Made by a program: the position numbers and the translations under genes. From Manduca sexta (lineage: Eukaryota > Arthropoda > Insecta > Lepidoptera > Sphingidae), in contig NC_051131.1 in the NCBI RefSeq assembly GCF_014839805.1, positions 4,514,913 to 4,578,912 on the forward strand: DNA of 64,000 nt, given 5' to 3'. The first letter of the stretch is position 1, and each line of letters starts with the position of its first letter. Below, one piece after another: positions 12,248-24,102 of this stretch. Under the pieces are notes generated by a model. It saw only the letters and a list, made by a program, of their open reading frames with translations. It was not told the DNA's origin and made no database searches.

Positions 12248-13259
12248 CTAGCTTTTGCCCGCGGCTCCGCACGCGTTATAAAGTTTTTCAGGCTAAAGTT
12301 TTCTGTTATAAAAGTAGTGGTTTCCCGGGAGCCTATGTTCTTCCCAGGGTCTCAAACTGACTCCATACCAAATTTCATCTTAATACGTTGGGTAATTTTT
12401 GAGTTTAACACGTTTAGGCAGACAGATGCAGCGGGGGACTATGTTTTATAATATATTTTTTACAACTTTTTAAGAGGAACAATCCCGTCATACATCATTG
12501 TTGCATAACTTTAACCGTTTACGCAGCGCACGCAACGGTAGCTCTCAAAACTAATAAATTGTCCCCGTGTTTGCAACATGTTTCATTACTGCTCCGCTCC
12601 TATTGGTCATAGCGTGATGATATATAACTTAGAGCACTCCAAAAACAAAGGGCTATTCAACACAAAAAGAAATTTTCAGTTCGAACCGGTAGTTCCTGAG
12701 ATTAGCCATTACTGCTCCGCTCCTATTGGTCATAGCGTGATGATATATAACTTAGAGCACTCCAAAAACAAAGGGCCATTCAACACAAAAAGAATTTTTT
12801 AGTTCGAACCTGTAGTTCCTAAGATTAGCTATTACTGCTCCGCTCCTTTTGGGTATAGCGTGATGATATATAGCCTATAGCACTCCACGAACAAAGGGCT
12901 ATCCAACGCAAAAAGAATTTTTCAGTTTGGACCGGTAGTTCCTGAGATTAGCCATTACTGCTCCGCTCCTATTGGGTATAGCGTGATGATATATAGCCTA
13001 TAGCACTCCACGAACAAAGGGCTATCCAACGCAAAAAGAATTTTTCAGTATGGACCGGTAGTTCCTGAGATTAGCCATTACTGCTCCGCTCCTATTGGGT
13101 ATAGCGTGATGATATATAGCCTATAGCACTCCGCGAACAAAGGGCTATCCAACGCAAAAAGAATTTTTCAGTTTGGACTGGTAGTTCCTGAGATTAGCGC
13201 GTTCAAACAAACAAACAAACAAACAAACAAACTCTTCAGCTTTATATAATAGTATAGAT
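12248..13259 (+). mobile_element. Lepidopteran interspersed element with internal 123-bp tandem repeats, copy A
   Basis: It starts CTAGCTTTTGCCCGCGGCTC and ends with an (AAAC)n run followed by CTCTTCAGCTTTATATAATA. Between these lies a conserved about 330-bp head containing AGGCAGACAGATGCAGCGGG, and then a tandem array. The same head and tail occur at 25690 (same orientation) and 17530 (reversed), so the whole unit is mobile. No coding capacity is seen. It is probably a non-autonomous element carrying a microsatellite; the superfamily is not clear to me. Confidence 0.75.
12586..13200 (+). repeat. Tandem array, five 123-bp units
   Basis: Units begin TTACTGCTCCGCTCC at 12586, 12709, 12832, 12955 and 13078: an exact 123-base period. 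Each holds ATAGCGTGATGATATATA and ends GTTCCTGAGATTAGC. Units 1-2 and 3-5 form two sequence subtypes. Confidence 0.9.
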
Positions 13260-13789
13260 TACATTGTATTGATATTAGTAAACTAAACTATAAGGTATAA
13301 AAGTATCTTCAAATAAAAAAGTTTCAACTTAATACAATTTATTGTTATACAATACACGTTAAAGAAATGAATCAATTCCGTTTGCAGTTTTATTACACAA
13401 ACCACAATAAATAATTCATATTAATTTCTATTTGAACATGCTGCGGCACTATGTTTTGTTATTATTTTACGTGAAAAACGTTGTGGATTACAGAACATCA
13501 ATGTGTTTAAGAGACCATGAACAATTTTCATTGTGTGGATGGAAGTGTCCGCCTACTTGCGTGAATTTAATATTTCTAACTTCAGGTGAGAGTTAAACAT
13601 ACCAGTATATTTTGAAATAATATATTATAGACCCATTATACATTATAGATTTATATTTTTATTTATTTATTTATTCATAGATACAAAAATTTAATTATTA
13701 CGAAAGTTCACGGCGCAGCGGTTCATATACCTACTATGAAAATTCATTTAGTTATTTAAATTAATAATTAAGTAAATAAAAATATTAAC

Positions 13790-13940
13790 CTTGTGTACTG
13801 GTCCCACTGCTGTGCACGGGCCTCCTCTATTATCGAGAAGGATTAGACCTTAGTCCACCAAGCTGGTCTAGAGCGGATTGATAGACTTCACACACCCTCA
13901 AAACTCCTATACAGAATTTCTCTAGAAATTATTAAAAAGT
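13790..13940 (+). mobile_element. Truncated LINE 3'-end-like fragment
   Basis: The stretch with CACTGCTGTGCACGGGCCTC and the GACTTCACACACC block resembles a very common lepidopteran LINE tail. It is cut off by the MITE that starts at 13941. Confidence 0.45.
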
Positions 13941-14204
13941 AACCCCCTTATTCATAAATGTTTTTTATCTAAGGACGAAGTAAAGCTGTGATAACAAGCC
14001 TGTTTCTCAGTGCCCAACGGCACTGAGAAATAGACATAGGGCCGTTGTGATTGGTTATTATTGTTGTATTTCAATATTAGCCAATCACAACGGCCCTACG
14101 TCTACGCACTGCGAAGACTGCCATGCCGTCAGTACTGAGAAACAGACTTGTTATCACAGCCTTACTCGGTCATTAGATAAAAAACGTCTATGAATAAGGG
14201 GGTT
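13941..14204. mobile_element. MITE with long terminal inverted repeats (CCCCCTTATTCATA type)
   Basis: A 264-bp element begins AACCCCCTTATTCATAAATG and ends with the complement TATGAATAAGGGGGTT. The arms stay complementary for over 100 bases through the CTGTGATAACAAG, CTCAGT and GGCCGTTGTGATTGG blocks around a short AT loop. AGT flanks both sides and may be a target duplication. It has no coding capacity. A half-length copy lies at 59235. Confidence 0.8.
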
Positions 14205-14993
14205 AGTATTTAGCAACTTATCATAATTGTTTTTGTCTTTGTAATTTTAACTGTAAGTGATAATGTGTTATAGAGAATCATTTTGTTTATGTTTTTGATT
14301 GGAAATAACCTGAAGTTGCGTATTGCGCGGTATCTGATCCGATTATACAATAATTCTCTGAAAAATTGTATCGACATAATGTTATATACTATACAAAGAT
14401 TTACTTTATCTAATGCTTTATCATTAGGCTTAGGTGAAATGTTTACAAGTTCTTATAAGTATTATTTTAAAAATAAACGCAATGAAAAACATAGATGTCT
14501 AAAAAATATTGAGATATTTATGTATGTTTACTAAATTTGTCATAACTAAGTAAGTATAACGTAAAGATTTTTATTTACCAAAGCAAATTGTTATACTAGT
14601 ACAGTAGACGTAAAAGGGTAGGGAGGGAAAGTTTGTGACTGGTTAATTTAATTAGTATGAAATAACTTTGATGTAATTAATCTTGGTAACAGAAAAATAA
14701 TTACACATTTTGCTGTTTCCTTAATTTTCATTAAACCATACATTCAGTTGTCGTTTTATCATCTTTCAATATTTTTTTTAAATATTAGAGCTTTGCAAGG
14801 TTAGTTAGTCTAAGCCTTAAAAAAAAAACGTTTTCCACATTTCACTAATTAAAAAAAACCTATATAGGCGATGTGCAATGTGCCTCATTATGGGACTGCC
14901 GCGTTGGCTGTCGGTGTGCTGCCGGGTACGTACGAGACGAATATTCCAAGAGATGTGTATTAGTGCAGCAATGTCCAGGTATGATAACCCATC

Positions 14994-15025
14994 CATCATA
15001 TCATCATCATCATCATCAATCATAG
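14994..15025 (+). repeat. (TCA)n microsatellite
   Basis: About eight CAT/TCA trinucleotides in a row, inside non-coding sequence. Confidence 0.7.
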
Positions 15026-15889
15026 CCTTTAACCTTTTGCTCAATCGAATTCAGATGCCATATACAAATGATCGTAGATTATTTTGTATCTATTTGCGAC
15101 ATATCGACCACCGTACAAATGGCATAAAACTTGCAATAGTGCATCATGAAGTGTCGTGTTCCTCAATCAGCCTGTGTATGTCCTGTTTCTAACAGGTCGG
15201 CATAATTGTTATCAGTAAATCAAAATATAGAAAACCGCGTTTAAATCCGAAAAATAGTATTATTTCGATGATAATCATCTCCTCAACTGATACTCTACCG
15301 CGATACCGCACCTTTTACCTTTTACTAGGTGGAGCGCCGCTTCGCCTTGCGTCTCGTCGTCAATGTTGTGCCCGTTTACAAAAATATTTTATGCAATACA
15401 TATTGAATTACGTATTAAAATATACCATATACATTTCTAAGAAATGATTTATTAACAATAAATCAAACTTTATACTATCTTTACGAAGAAATTTTTTGTC
15501 AAAGATTAGCAGTTAGCGATAACTGAATCTTTAATTATGTTATTTACGATGAAAGTTAAGCTCATCCAAAGTGGTGATAAAACAATGCGTACTGTTTAAT
15601 TACACTATTGTTTTGGTTTTGTTCGTTAATACGTTCGCCACACGTGTATCTATGCAATATTTTGTAACCAACCTACTAAGCCGTCTTAGTCAAAATACAA
15701 GAGCCGGGCTGTGCAAATCAGCCTGCGTCCTTGCCTATAAAAGGATACAAAAAATTTGTTGGCCTCTTTTTCTGCCGACTTTTTTCAGAACATGTGGCGA
15801 CCTCCGCGCGGTGCGGCGTATGATGCAGTCGTCTTACACTCTTGCGTACAGTCGGCCTTCCACACGTGCAAAATATTATGAACAGCATC

Positions 15890-15990
15890 ATTGCATGCAG
15901 GCCTCTTCTAACAGACTGACCTGAAAATCTTTAAGCCAGGGCTATATTCAGCAGTAGACTTCCTATACTTGACGATGGTGATGACGATGT
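15890..15990 (+). mobile_element. LINE 3'-tail-like fragment
   Basis: It reads towards a GATGGTGATGACGATG end after a GCAGTAGACTTCCTATAC block, the pattern of a widespread lepidopteran LINE tail that normally ends in GATGATGATG. It is degraded, with no coding part. Confidence 0.35.
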
Positions 15991-16110
15991 GTATTGACAA
16001 AAAATATCAATTGTGTACACACTATAAAGACATACAACAATCTTTGTACTTGTTTAAAGTGGATTTAACTATTAATTTTTAGTAAGCTAGCTATCTTGGT
16101 ACTATCTAGA

Positions 16111-16285
16111 ACCACCATTTTCAATAAACGATCCCAATCTACGTTTTTAATCCAATTGCAAGAATGAACCAATCATAATAAATCGTATAAATGTAGTCAT
16201 GCCAAAAAATCTTTATTCTGATTGGTAAATTTTTGAGATAGATCGAAAAAAGCGATTGGGATCGTTTATTGAACATAGCGGTAGG
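16111..16285. mobile_element. Small MITE (TTCAATAAACGATCCCAATC family), copy 1
   Basis: The left end TTCAATAAACGATCCCAATC is matched by GATTGGGATCGTTTATTGAA on the right, about 150 bases apart. The inside carries TTCTGATTGGTAAATTTTTG, also seen at 44010. Diverged relatives lie at 39736 and 43932. Confidence 0.65.
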
Positions 16286-16359
16286 TGATTGAGTCTGGTG
16301 CCACTTATGTGTACGAAGTACCTACCTACTTTATTATTTTAATACATTGCATCACACGC

Positions 16360-16650
16360 AGAGGCGGCTTTACCTATTGTGCAGGGTGTGCTCTGCACAC
16401 GGGCGCAGTCTGTTAGGGAGCGCTAGACACGACACCTTCAAAGAGACATCGCTCGCTACACTGGCTCTATCAAACAACCTGCGCCCGTGCTAAGGCCGGC
16501 GAGCAGCTTTTTTACCTTATACAATAACTTTTGATTTAACCTTAAGTATCAAATTTATCAAGGATTACTTTGACTGCTAGGGGTCGCGAAGAAATTGACT
16601 GCACACGGGCGGCACATGAGCTAGAGCCCGCTCTGATCACAAACGACGTC
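16360..16650. repeat. GC-rich repeat-like block
   Basis: Two short related segments (GCACACGGGCG near 16396 and 16601) frame a GC-richer stretch in AT-rich DNA. It looks like an old insertion. I cannot name it. Confidence 0.3.
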
Positions 16651-16959
16651 TGCCACATTTCTAAAGGTCGTGTTACTGTGAATATTTGTCAACCACAATA
16701 ATACTTATTTCCTGCACGAATGTACGATACGGAAATATTATTATTAGATGTTATGAATGTAAATTTTGAGTTCAATTTTGATTATCTAGGTCATTGTAAA
16801 GTATGAGAAATTATACGAATTATAATTTTGTAACGTATGCTGTTTCTCATGACCTTTGTTTACATTAGTAAGTAAGCAAAATAACGATTTTATAAACGTG
16901 CCAATAATTATGAATTACATACTTAACTCAAAAATGAGTACACTTAAATTTATTTAGTT

Positions 16960-17205
16960 TTTTTGATACGTTCACGACAAAGTGACCTCACTGCACCTGA
17001 TGGTGAGTGGAGTGGAATCAATAGAATGACAACTGACGAGAGATGATTACCCCTCGGCAGTTGATACAATTATGCCGGCCTGTTGGAACCGGATATACAA
17101 AGACCGATCCCAGTAAGCGACATATTTACGTGGGCCATTATGGCGGGTTTTAACACCTACGCTATCTGGGCGGGTATAATGTATATCCTACCACCAGTAA
17201 TATAG
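16960..17205 (+). mobile_element. Dispersed repeat (ATGCCGGCCTGTTGGAACC family), copy 1
   Basis: Contains CTCGGCAGTTGATACA, ATGCCGGCCTGTTGGAACC and GGCGGGTTTTAACACCTACG. The same order of blocks returns at 22885-23023 plus 25061-25180, at 55870-56485 (interrupted), and as a short piece at 45335-45400. It looks like a retroelement end, family not identified. Confidence 0.6.
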
Positions 17206-17310
17206 TTATTTTTATAAGTTTTGAAAGAAAAATGTTATCATATTGATACTGTAAGATTTCGCTAAGCAAAATCAACGCTATTAACATATTATTAATTTAT
17301 GAATGTCTGT

Positions 17311-17366
17311 CTTTCTCGAGTTCGTTCTGTACAACACTCTTGTTTTACAGAACGAACTCGAGAAAG
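17311..17366. repeat. Perfect 20-bp stem hairpin
   Basis: CTTTCTCGAGTTCGTTCTGT at 17311-17330 is exactly complementary to 17347-17366, with a 16-base loop. No neighbouring gene explains it. Confidence 0.85.
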
Positions 17367-17529
17367 ATAATCTCTATAATACGAAGCAATTTTCCTCAGC
17401 ATCATCTAACCCGTAAAAAAATTAATTGGCGCGTGTAAACATTATACGCGATGCAAGACTCAAATTTAAAACCGCTTCTTTTAACTAAGTTCCATAGTCA
17501 CTAGTACACGATTGTATAAATTTGAAAAA

Positions 17530-18651
17530 TCTATACTATTATATAAAGCTGAAGAGTTTGTTTGTTTGTTTGTTTGTTTGTTTGAACGCGCTAATCTCAG
17601 GAACTACCGGTCCAAACTGAAAAATTCTTTTTGCGTTGGATAGCCCTTTGTTCGTGGAGTGCTATAGGCTATATATCATCACGCTATACCCAATAGGAGC
17701 GGGGCAGTAATGGCTAATCTCAGGAACTACCGGTCCAAACTGAAAAATTCTTTTTGCGTTGGATAGCCCTTTATTCGTGGAGTGCTATAGGCTATATATC
17801 ATCACGCTATACCCAATAGGAGCGGGGCAGTAATGGTTAATCTCAGGAACTACAGGTCCAAACTGAAAAATTCTTTTTGCGTTGGATAGCTCTTTGTTCG
17901 TGGAGAGCTATAGGCTATATATCATCACGCTATATTCAATAGGAGCGGAGCAGTAATGGCTAATCTCAGGAACTACTGATTCGAACTGAAAAAATATTTT
18001 TGTGTTGAATAGTCCTTTGTGGAGTGCTAAAGTTATATATCATCACGCTATGACCAATAGGAGCGGAGCAGTAATGGCTAATCTCAGGAACTACCGGTTT
18101 CAACTGAAAAATTCATTTTGTGTTGGATAGCCCTTTATTTGTGGACCGCTATAAGCTATATATCATCACGCTATGACCAATAGGAGCGGAGCAGTAATGG
18201 CCTAATCTCAGGAACTACCGGTTTGAACTGAAAAAATCTTTTTGTGTTGGATAGCCCTTTGTTCCTGGAGTGCTATAGGCTATATATCATCATGCTATAA
18301 CCAATAGGAGCGGAGCAGTAATGAAACATGTTGCAAAAACGGGGAAAATTATGAGTTTTGAGAGCTTCCGTTGCCTGTGCTGCGTAAACGGTTAAAGTTA
18401 TGCAACAATGATGTATGACGGGATTGTTTCACTTAAAAAGTTCTAAATAATATAACAAAGTCCCCCGCTGCATCTGTCTGCCTTAACGTGTTAAACTCAA
18501 AAACTACCTAACGTATTAAGATGAAATTTGGTATGGAGACAGTTTGAGACCCTGGGAAGAACATAGGCTCCCGTGAAACTACTATTTTTATAACGGAAAA
18601 CCTTAGCCTGAAAAACTTTATAACGCGGGCGGAGCCGCGAGCAAAAGCTAG
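17530..18651 (-). mobile_element. 123-bp-repeat interspersed element, copy B
   Basis: The same element as at 12248, in reverse: it opens with CTATACTATTATATAAAGCTG and a (GTTT)n run (17556-17585), and closes with GCGGAGCCGCGAGCAAAAGC. Its array holds six units of about 123 bases (about 17586-18325), one more than copy A. Confidence 0.75.
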
Positions 18652-19940
18652 TATTATAATAATATTACAGCAATTTCAAGTACTGAGTAATAAATACGTG
18701 ATTCTATGTAAGTTAACGAGGTATTTTCTTCAGCTGTGTGCGTACCTACACATATGACGTATAATAATACTTCCAAGTTTAATTTTGTTGGAGATGGAAT
18801 ATTTTTTAAATGTGTTTCTAATTATTTTATAATAAAATATAATGTCTTTCTTGCGTACAGATAGAATAAGAAAGGAAAAAGTTAATAACTTTTCCTGTAT
18901 GCTTTACGGACAGTGATCGTTGTTATGAGAATATATTTATGTACTTATATTTGTTATGCACTTTGATTGTTTTGTTTTGGGTTCGATTTTCAGGTGGAGG
19001 AGCACTTTTTGGGTTTTTCTAAAACGCTTCGTCAGGAACTTGATGTTCTATAAGTAATTAACGTCAATCGGTCAGAAACACAACAGTTTAATAGCGGATA
19101 GACATTCTGGAGAAGGTGTTTGAGGCAATGTAAACTTTAATAAAAACATTTTCTAGTTATACCTGAATACGATAAGGCAGGCGTGTAGACCTGGGTGGTT
19201 ACAGGTCTTAGCGACCATTAAATAAAAAAACGAAATATTTTTTTTCAAAAAGGATTTTGAAACATTAATGTCTTAGAATTTAGCATAAATCAAAATGCCA
19301 GGTCATTTAACCGGGTCCCAACCTTTGTCTGTTTGTATGAAGAAAATTAGCCCTATTAAATTGAGTAAAATTCATAATGCATTAGACAAAATTATAAGTG
19401 CAAAAATGAGAGCTATCCCGTTAGGTTCTTTAGACAATGTTATTAGTGAAGAAAAAAAATACTACAAAATATGTACTAGGTACATATTTCGTAGTATTTT
19501 TCTTAGACTTGAGTCCAATGGAATTTAGCATCCTTAAGGGATAAATTGACAATTTGTTTTCTGAGTTTTTGCAACTGTATTTATGGGTCTCGTTGAACAA
19601 TTTCAAAGTGCTATAACCATAGGTCTAAGCTGTGTGGTTACATAGTTTACTCGCCTTTGTTTTCTGTCAGCTATAAAAAAAATTACAAATCTTTCAAAAA
19701 CACTGAGGAGTTCACTCTGTATTAAGAATTGTATTATGTTGATTAAAGTATACCGTATTTGGATGCAGTAAATCACCACCTGTGTGCACTTTGGACCTTA
19801 TAGAATCATCCAAACATGTAATAAAAATCATCGCAGATGCACATGAGTTTGCGGAATTATGTCGGTCAAGTTGTGTTTTATAAAAGTAGGTTTGCAACAT
19901 AAGTACTTATTGTTGATCGTAACGACAGTTGCTACATTTG
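18652..19940. other. Intergenic, upstream of the 227-aa gene
   Basis: AT-rich sequence with no supported gene. It holds a hairpin at 19455-19501 and, next to the 227-aa gene, its promoter. Confidence 0.35.
19455..19501. repeat. Hairpin, 22-bp stem with one mismatch
   Basis: AAAAATACTACAAAATATGT and AC (19455-19476) pair with 19480-19501 across a 3-base loop, with one A/C mismatch. Confidence 0.75.
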
Positions 19941-19948
19941 TATAAATA
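19941..19948 (+). promoter_or_regulatory. TATA box of the 227-aa secreted gene
   Basis: TATAAATA stands 54 bases before the ATG at 19995, the same spacing as in the 239-aa and 854-aa genes. Confidence 0.6.
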
Positions 19949-19994
19949 TTGTTGTTAGGTCAACTTTAGTGGGCACGTTAGTAAATCATTTGTG

Positions 19995-20678
19995 ATGAAG
20001 TTGTTAACATCGTTTGTAATCGTGGCTCTGGCTGCAGTGGTAGCCTCTACACCTACAGAACACGAAGCTCGGACAAATCAACAATACAAACAGGATTTGT
20101 TTCGAGATAAGCGCTCTGAATACGGCATCCAGTATGTTTCTCCGTGCGCCGCTGCCGCCGCGGCCGCGTCGCTGCCACCATTCGGGCCACCCTACCACCA
20201 CGACGTACCGATACACGGTGGATACGTCGTCCCACACTACGGCTACGGTGGACCGCACTACCGCTCAGTGGAACCCTTAGAAGAGCAAGAACTACATGGA
20301 TTTTCGGACGTGGACCACATTACGCAAGATCACATGCCGATGGCACGATATGGAGCGTATGGCACCGCACCTGCACATATAGGCCCCATGCCGATACCAG
20401 CGCCCGGTCCTGCAGCGTACGGAGTCTTCCCCAACGCGAATTCAGGCGGGTGTAACGTCCCGCTGCTATTCAGCTGTTCACCATCTATAGTCCAGGGTCG
20501 GATAGTGCAAGCCCAGCCGCATCAGCATGTATCATCGCCGTTCGACGCATCAGCGAACCTGTACCGAGTTGTCATGGATCCTCACATGGGAGCCCACGAG
20601 AATGGTCAAGAGGAAGCTGCCCACGATCATACAGGAGCCACGCACGAGCCCAGTCACATTAGTTTGCATAAATATTAA
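19995..20678 (+). CDS. Secreted His/Pro/Ala-rich protein, vitelline-membrane-type candidate
   Basis: Single-exon ORF of 227 aa. I start it at ATG 19995, not at the GTG just before. Residues 1-18 are a signal peptide (MKLLTSFVIVALAAVVAS). A dibasic DKR near residue 36 may be a processing site. The middle is Ala, Pro, Gly, Tyr and His-rich. Near residues 143-170 comes a block starting GVFPNAN, then GGC, VPLLFSCSPS and a Gly. The 854-aa gene downstream carries almost the same block, and the 313-aa gene a weaker one. The tail is His-rich. The TATA spacing and intronless compact structure suit a follicle-cell eggshell gene. Silkmoth vitelline membrane proteins of 23-30 kDa are the best comparison, but I cannot confirm orthology from sequence alone. 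Confidence 0.8.
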   Translation: MKLLTSFVIVALAAVVASTPTEHEARTNQQYKQDLFRDKRSEYGIQYVSPCAAAAAAASLPPFGPPYHHDVPIHGGYVVPHYGYGGPHYRSVEPLEEQELHGFSDVDHITQDHMPMARYGAYGTAPAHIGPMPIPAPGPAAYGVFPNANSGGCNVPLLFSCSPSIVQGRIVQAQPHQHVSSPFDASANLYRVVMDPHMGAHENGQEEAAHDHTGATHEPSHISLHKY

Positions 20679-21218
20679 ATAGATGTATTGTGTAGTTTAT
20701 TTAATATCTAAGGTAATTTGTTAAATAAGTACCCATTAAATTATTTACCATCTATATACTTTTATTTTTAACAGATTAGAATCCCCGAATACCATTGCGG
20801 GAATTGAATGGTTGTAAAAAACTGAGCAATAAAATATATTAACGACATGACAATGTTTAAATTCATACTACTTATATGATAAGTATTTTGTTACTTCTTT
20901 GTTTTAAAACAATAAATAATTATGTAAATACATATTTTATTCATCAAAAAGTTGCATCATACTATATCCTGAAACAAGAAAAAAAATTACTACATATCGT
21001 TTCCAATAATTTATTTTTATGTAGACAATAATTATGTCTAAATGCTGTATCCGTTTCACTGTTTAATTATAAATCTATAATTATCATAACATGACTGAGA
21101 TTGACTAGAAAGAGTCAAATAGATCATTAAAACATACTGGTATTGCATAACCATATACCATAACAATATATATGAAACAGATTTATAATGTATTACCGTT
21201 TGCTATCCTTAATAAATA
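20679..21218. other. 3' flank of the 227-aa gene
   Basis: A candidate AATAAA lies near 20828. The rest is AT-rich with no gene seen. Confidence 0.35.
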
Positions 21219-21400
21219 GACTTTCCTGCCCTCACACCTTCCATTACAACTCCTGTAAGCCAGGATCAGCAGTGGCACGCAATTTATAAAACCGAGCGGT
21301 GAAGCTCGGCGAGTCTCAGGGAACACTAATTTGTCTTTATCCCGCAACGAAATTAGTCAAATAGAAAAATAGGGAGGAGTTGGAGAATAAAAAAAGAAAT
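21219..21400 (-). mobile_element. R1-like LINE 3'-UTR fragment, antisense
   Basis: GACTTTCCTGCCCTCAC followed by CTCCTGTAAGCCAGGATCAG and GAAGCTCGGCGAGTCTCAGGG matches, in antisense, the 3' UTR of the LINE at 56503-57156. It is 5'-truncated. Confidence 0.7.
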
Positions 21401-22485
21401 ATGTCTTCACAATATCCAGAACCATCTCTTAATGGTCACAGAGGTCCACTGCAAGATTTTAGTCTACTAGTCTAGTTTGCCGGTAAACCAGAAATGATCT
21501 TTGAGGCCTGTGAGATGTCAAAAGTATTTTTTGCGAAAAAAACCATATTAATTACTATTTAGCGTCTTTGAATTTCCGTGAACACGCTAGCTTAAAATGC
21601 TATCATAAAATTTAACAAACAAGGCAATTATTCGATTTTTTTTAACCTACTAAAATTATGGATATTAATATTTATTTGTCGAGCAAACAAAATATTGTTT
21701 AATGAGTTGTATTGTGTATCGACTCAATATCTATTTTGCTGGCTCATTGCATTGTCTAGCCTTATAGTATTTTATTTTATGGACATTTTGATTCTTTGAT
21801 AGTCACATCTCTAACATATACCTTCACCATACTATTATATAGTGATAATAAATGTTTTTGAATTAAATAACACGCACAAACACACACACTGTCCTTAAGA
21901 GATAGGTAGAGCTGCGAATCCTAATTGTTTATCTTGAGTTTGTAATCAAGTTGAGAATCTAGATGTAGTGGGTTCGATTAATTTATCAAGAAGACACCAA
22001 CAAATTTATGAAAGATCGCTTTCCGCTATCTAGAATGTGAATTAATAAAAATATAATTGCGCAATTCTATTCTCGTTATTGCGCCAGGTTTGCCTTTTAT
22101 ATTTTTGTTGGATGAAAACAATGACAGAATATTCTTTTCTTGCTGATGGTAGGATTTATTTTATAACCGCCCGGATAGCAACCACCGTAAAAATTAAAGT
22201 TAAAATGAAACGAGTTTAATATATACTTATAATTATAATTATATGGATTTAATATATGTGGCGTAATGTGGGTATGGTTATAATCCTGCCTACCCCGTAA
22301 AGTAAATAACGCTATATTGTATATAAATAGTGACATGCATACTTCTACGGTGATTACTCACAATAATTATGCTGACCTGTCCTACTGACTGTCCGGATGA
22401 TACCGGAACGCTCTTCCGACTGTAAGTGACTATTTTACATTCTCCGACATACAAACAAACAGTCTATATTTTTATGTATAATAGC
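21401..22485. other. Intergenic, no gene seen
   Basis: AT-rich DNA. Short ORFs here show no domain, signal peptide or splice support. Confidence 0.3.
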
Positions 22486-22850
22486 TTAAGGTGGTAGCTC
22501 AAGGTCCATTTTCATACATTTTGTTTCGGCTTTAATCTGGGTAACTAAACAAGTATTGGCAAGTAAAGAATTTAAATTCACGTCTAGTTAGTGATTAGTT
22601 CTCGCAGTTGAAAGAAAAATGTAAAAATAATTAATAATCATGGATATTTCTGCCTTTAAAATTTCGTCATATTAAATTTTAAAGGCCGAAATATCCATGA
22701 TTATTAATTATTTTACGTTTTTCTTCAACTGCGAGAACTAATCACTAACTAGACGTGAATTTAAATTCTTTACTTGCCAATACTTGTTTAGTTACCCAGA
22801 TTAAAGCCGAAACAAAATGTATGAAAATGGACCTTGAGCTACCACCTTAA
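22486..22850. mobile_element. Foldback element with TTAA ends
   Basis: A 365-bp, almost perfect inverted repeat starts TTAAGGTGGTAGCTCAAGG and ends with its complement. The arms are about 165-180 bases each with a very short centre near 22665-22675. TTAA at both edges fits the target duplication of piggyBac-type elements, so this may be a piggyBac-like MITE with TIR GGTGGTAGCTC. No coding capacity. Confidence 0.8.
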
Positions 22851-23667
22851 TCATAAAACAATTTGTACAATGCTCATTATATTTTTTGTTATGCGGGCAC
22901 GACAAATTAATCCCACTGGACCTGAAGGTAAATGGAGTGGCGTCCAATACAATGTTGATTGATGAGAGATGATCACCCCTCGGCAGTCGACACATTTATG
23001 CCGGCCTATTAGAACCGGATATAGGGGAGACCTAGGAAGGTTGTGACAAATTTTACTTAAATGAACATATCTCAAGAAAGAAATATACCACGATTATGAA
23101 CTGTATGCCTCATTATAGCTCAGTCCTTACCGTTTTAAAAACAGTCATTAAAGTAAATAAAAGGTATATGATTTCTGAGAAAATCCATGAAAACTGAAAC
23201 TACTCCCTTTGTCACAACTCTCCTAATACCGAGGTAAGTTGTGACAGGTACAAAGGTAAGTTGTGACAGCTGTGTATCTGGATTATATTTGATAGACAAG
23301 TACATTTACATACATGGTCATTTTGACAACGCTTTACTAAATGAAACCACATACTCATCTACTTGGAAATAACACTTTACAATAAGTTACTTGAGCCGTA
23401 GATGTAAAAATAAAAAAAGTATAAGTTTCGAACAAAATAAATATTAATAAAAAGCAATTCCAATTTTACACGTCCTAAAGCCACTACTACTACTCTAAGA
23501 GAATTTGTTGCAGCGGCAACATCATACTTCCAGTCAGAAATACACCCCCATACACGCCATATTCGCATTAAAGTACAAAATGATCAAAAAATCAGATAAC
23601 TAAAACCAGGATTACTCGTGAAAATATTAGTTATTAATGGGTGATTTTTGGCACAATGTCAACAAAG

Positions 23668-23695
23668 ATGAAGACGAGTACATACTCGTCTTCAT
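23668..23695. repeat. 13-bp stem hairpin inside the pogo-like element
   Basis: ATGAAGACGAGTA is followed after CA by its exact complement. A wider inverted repeat (about 45 bp, near 23309-23353 and 23712-23758) frames it. Confidence 0.7.
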
Positions 23696-24102
23696 GAAAC
23701 TCGTCTGAAACCACATGGTTTCATTTAGTAACGCAATGTCAAAATGACCCTGTATGTAATATAAACAAAATAAACTTTTTTTTGCATAAAAATACTTTAC
23801 TTATTTTTTGACAGAATTATAAGTACTACAATAACATGAAACATTAACATAACAAGCATTAAATCTTTTATAAGTATTTATGGCATATTTATGAGATCAG
23901 TCGTTTTAAAATCAGTCAAAAATCTTAATCTAGTCTGATAAGCAAAAATAAATAAATGACAGACATCGCAGCTCGCCCCCAATGCAATCTTCGTGAGACA
24001 AGCCTCTGCATTTCAGACACTGGACCCACTTTGCATTTGATCTGGTACTGAGCTACACTTCTCCTGCCTTCTCATTTTTTTGCCAACATAAAGGCAAAAT
24101 AC

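Noticed and set aside
12586..13200. Possible CRISPR-like array
   Set aside because: The units are whole 123-bp tandem copies without unique spacers, inside an interspersed element of an animal genome.
14283..14534. 83-aa plus-strand ORF
   Set aside because: Lys/Asn/Tyr/Ile composition typical of AT-rich noise, no splice or promoter support.
20004..20455. ORFs on other frames of the 227-aa gene
   Set aside because: Arg-rich shadows of the GC-rich coding stretch.
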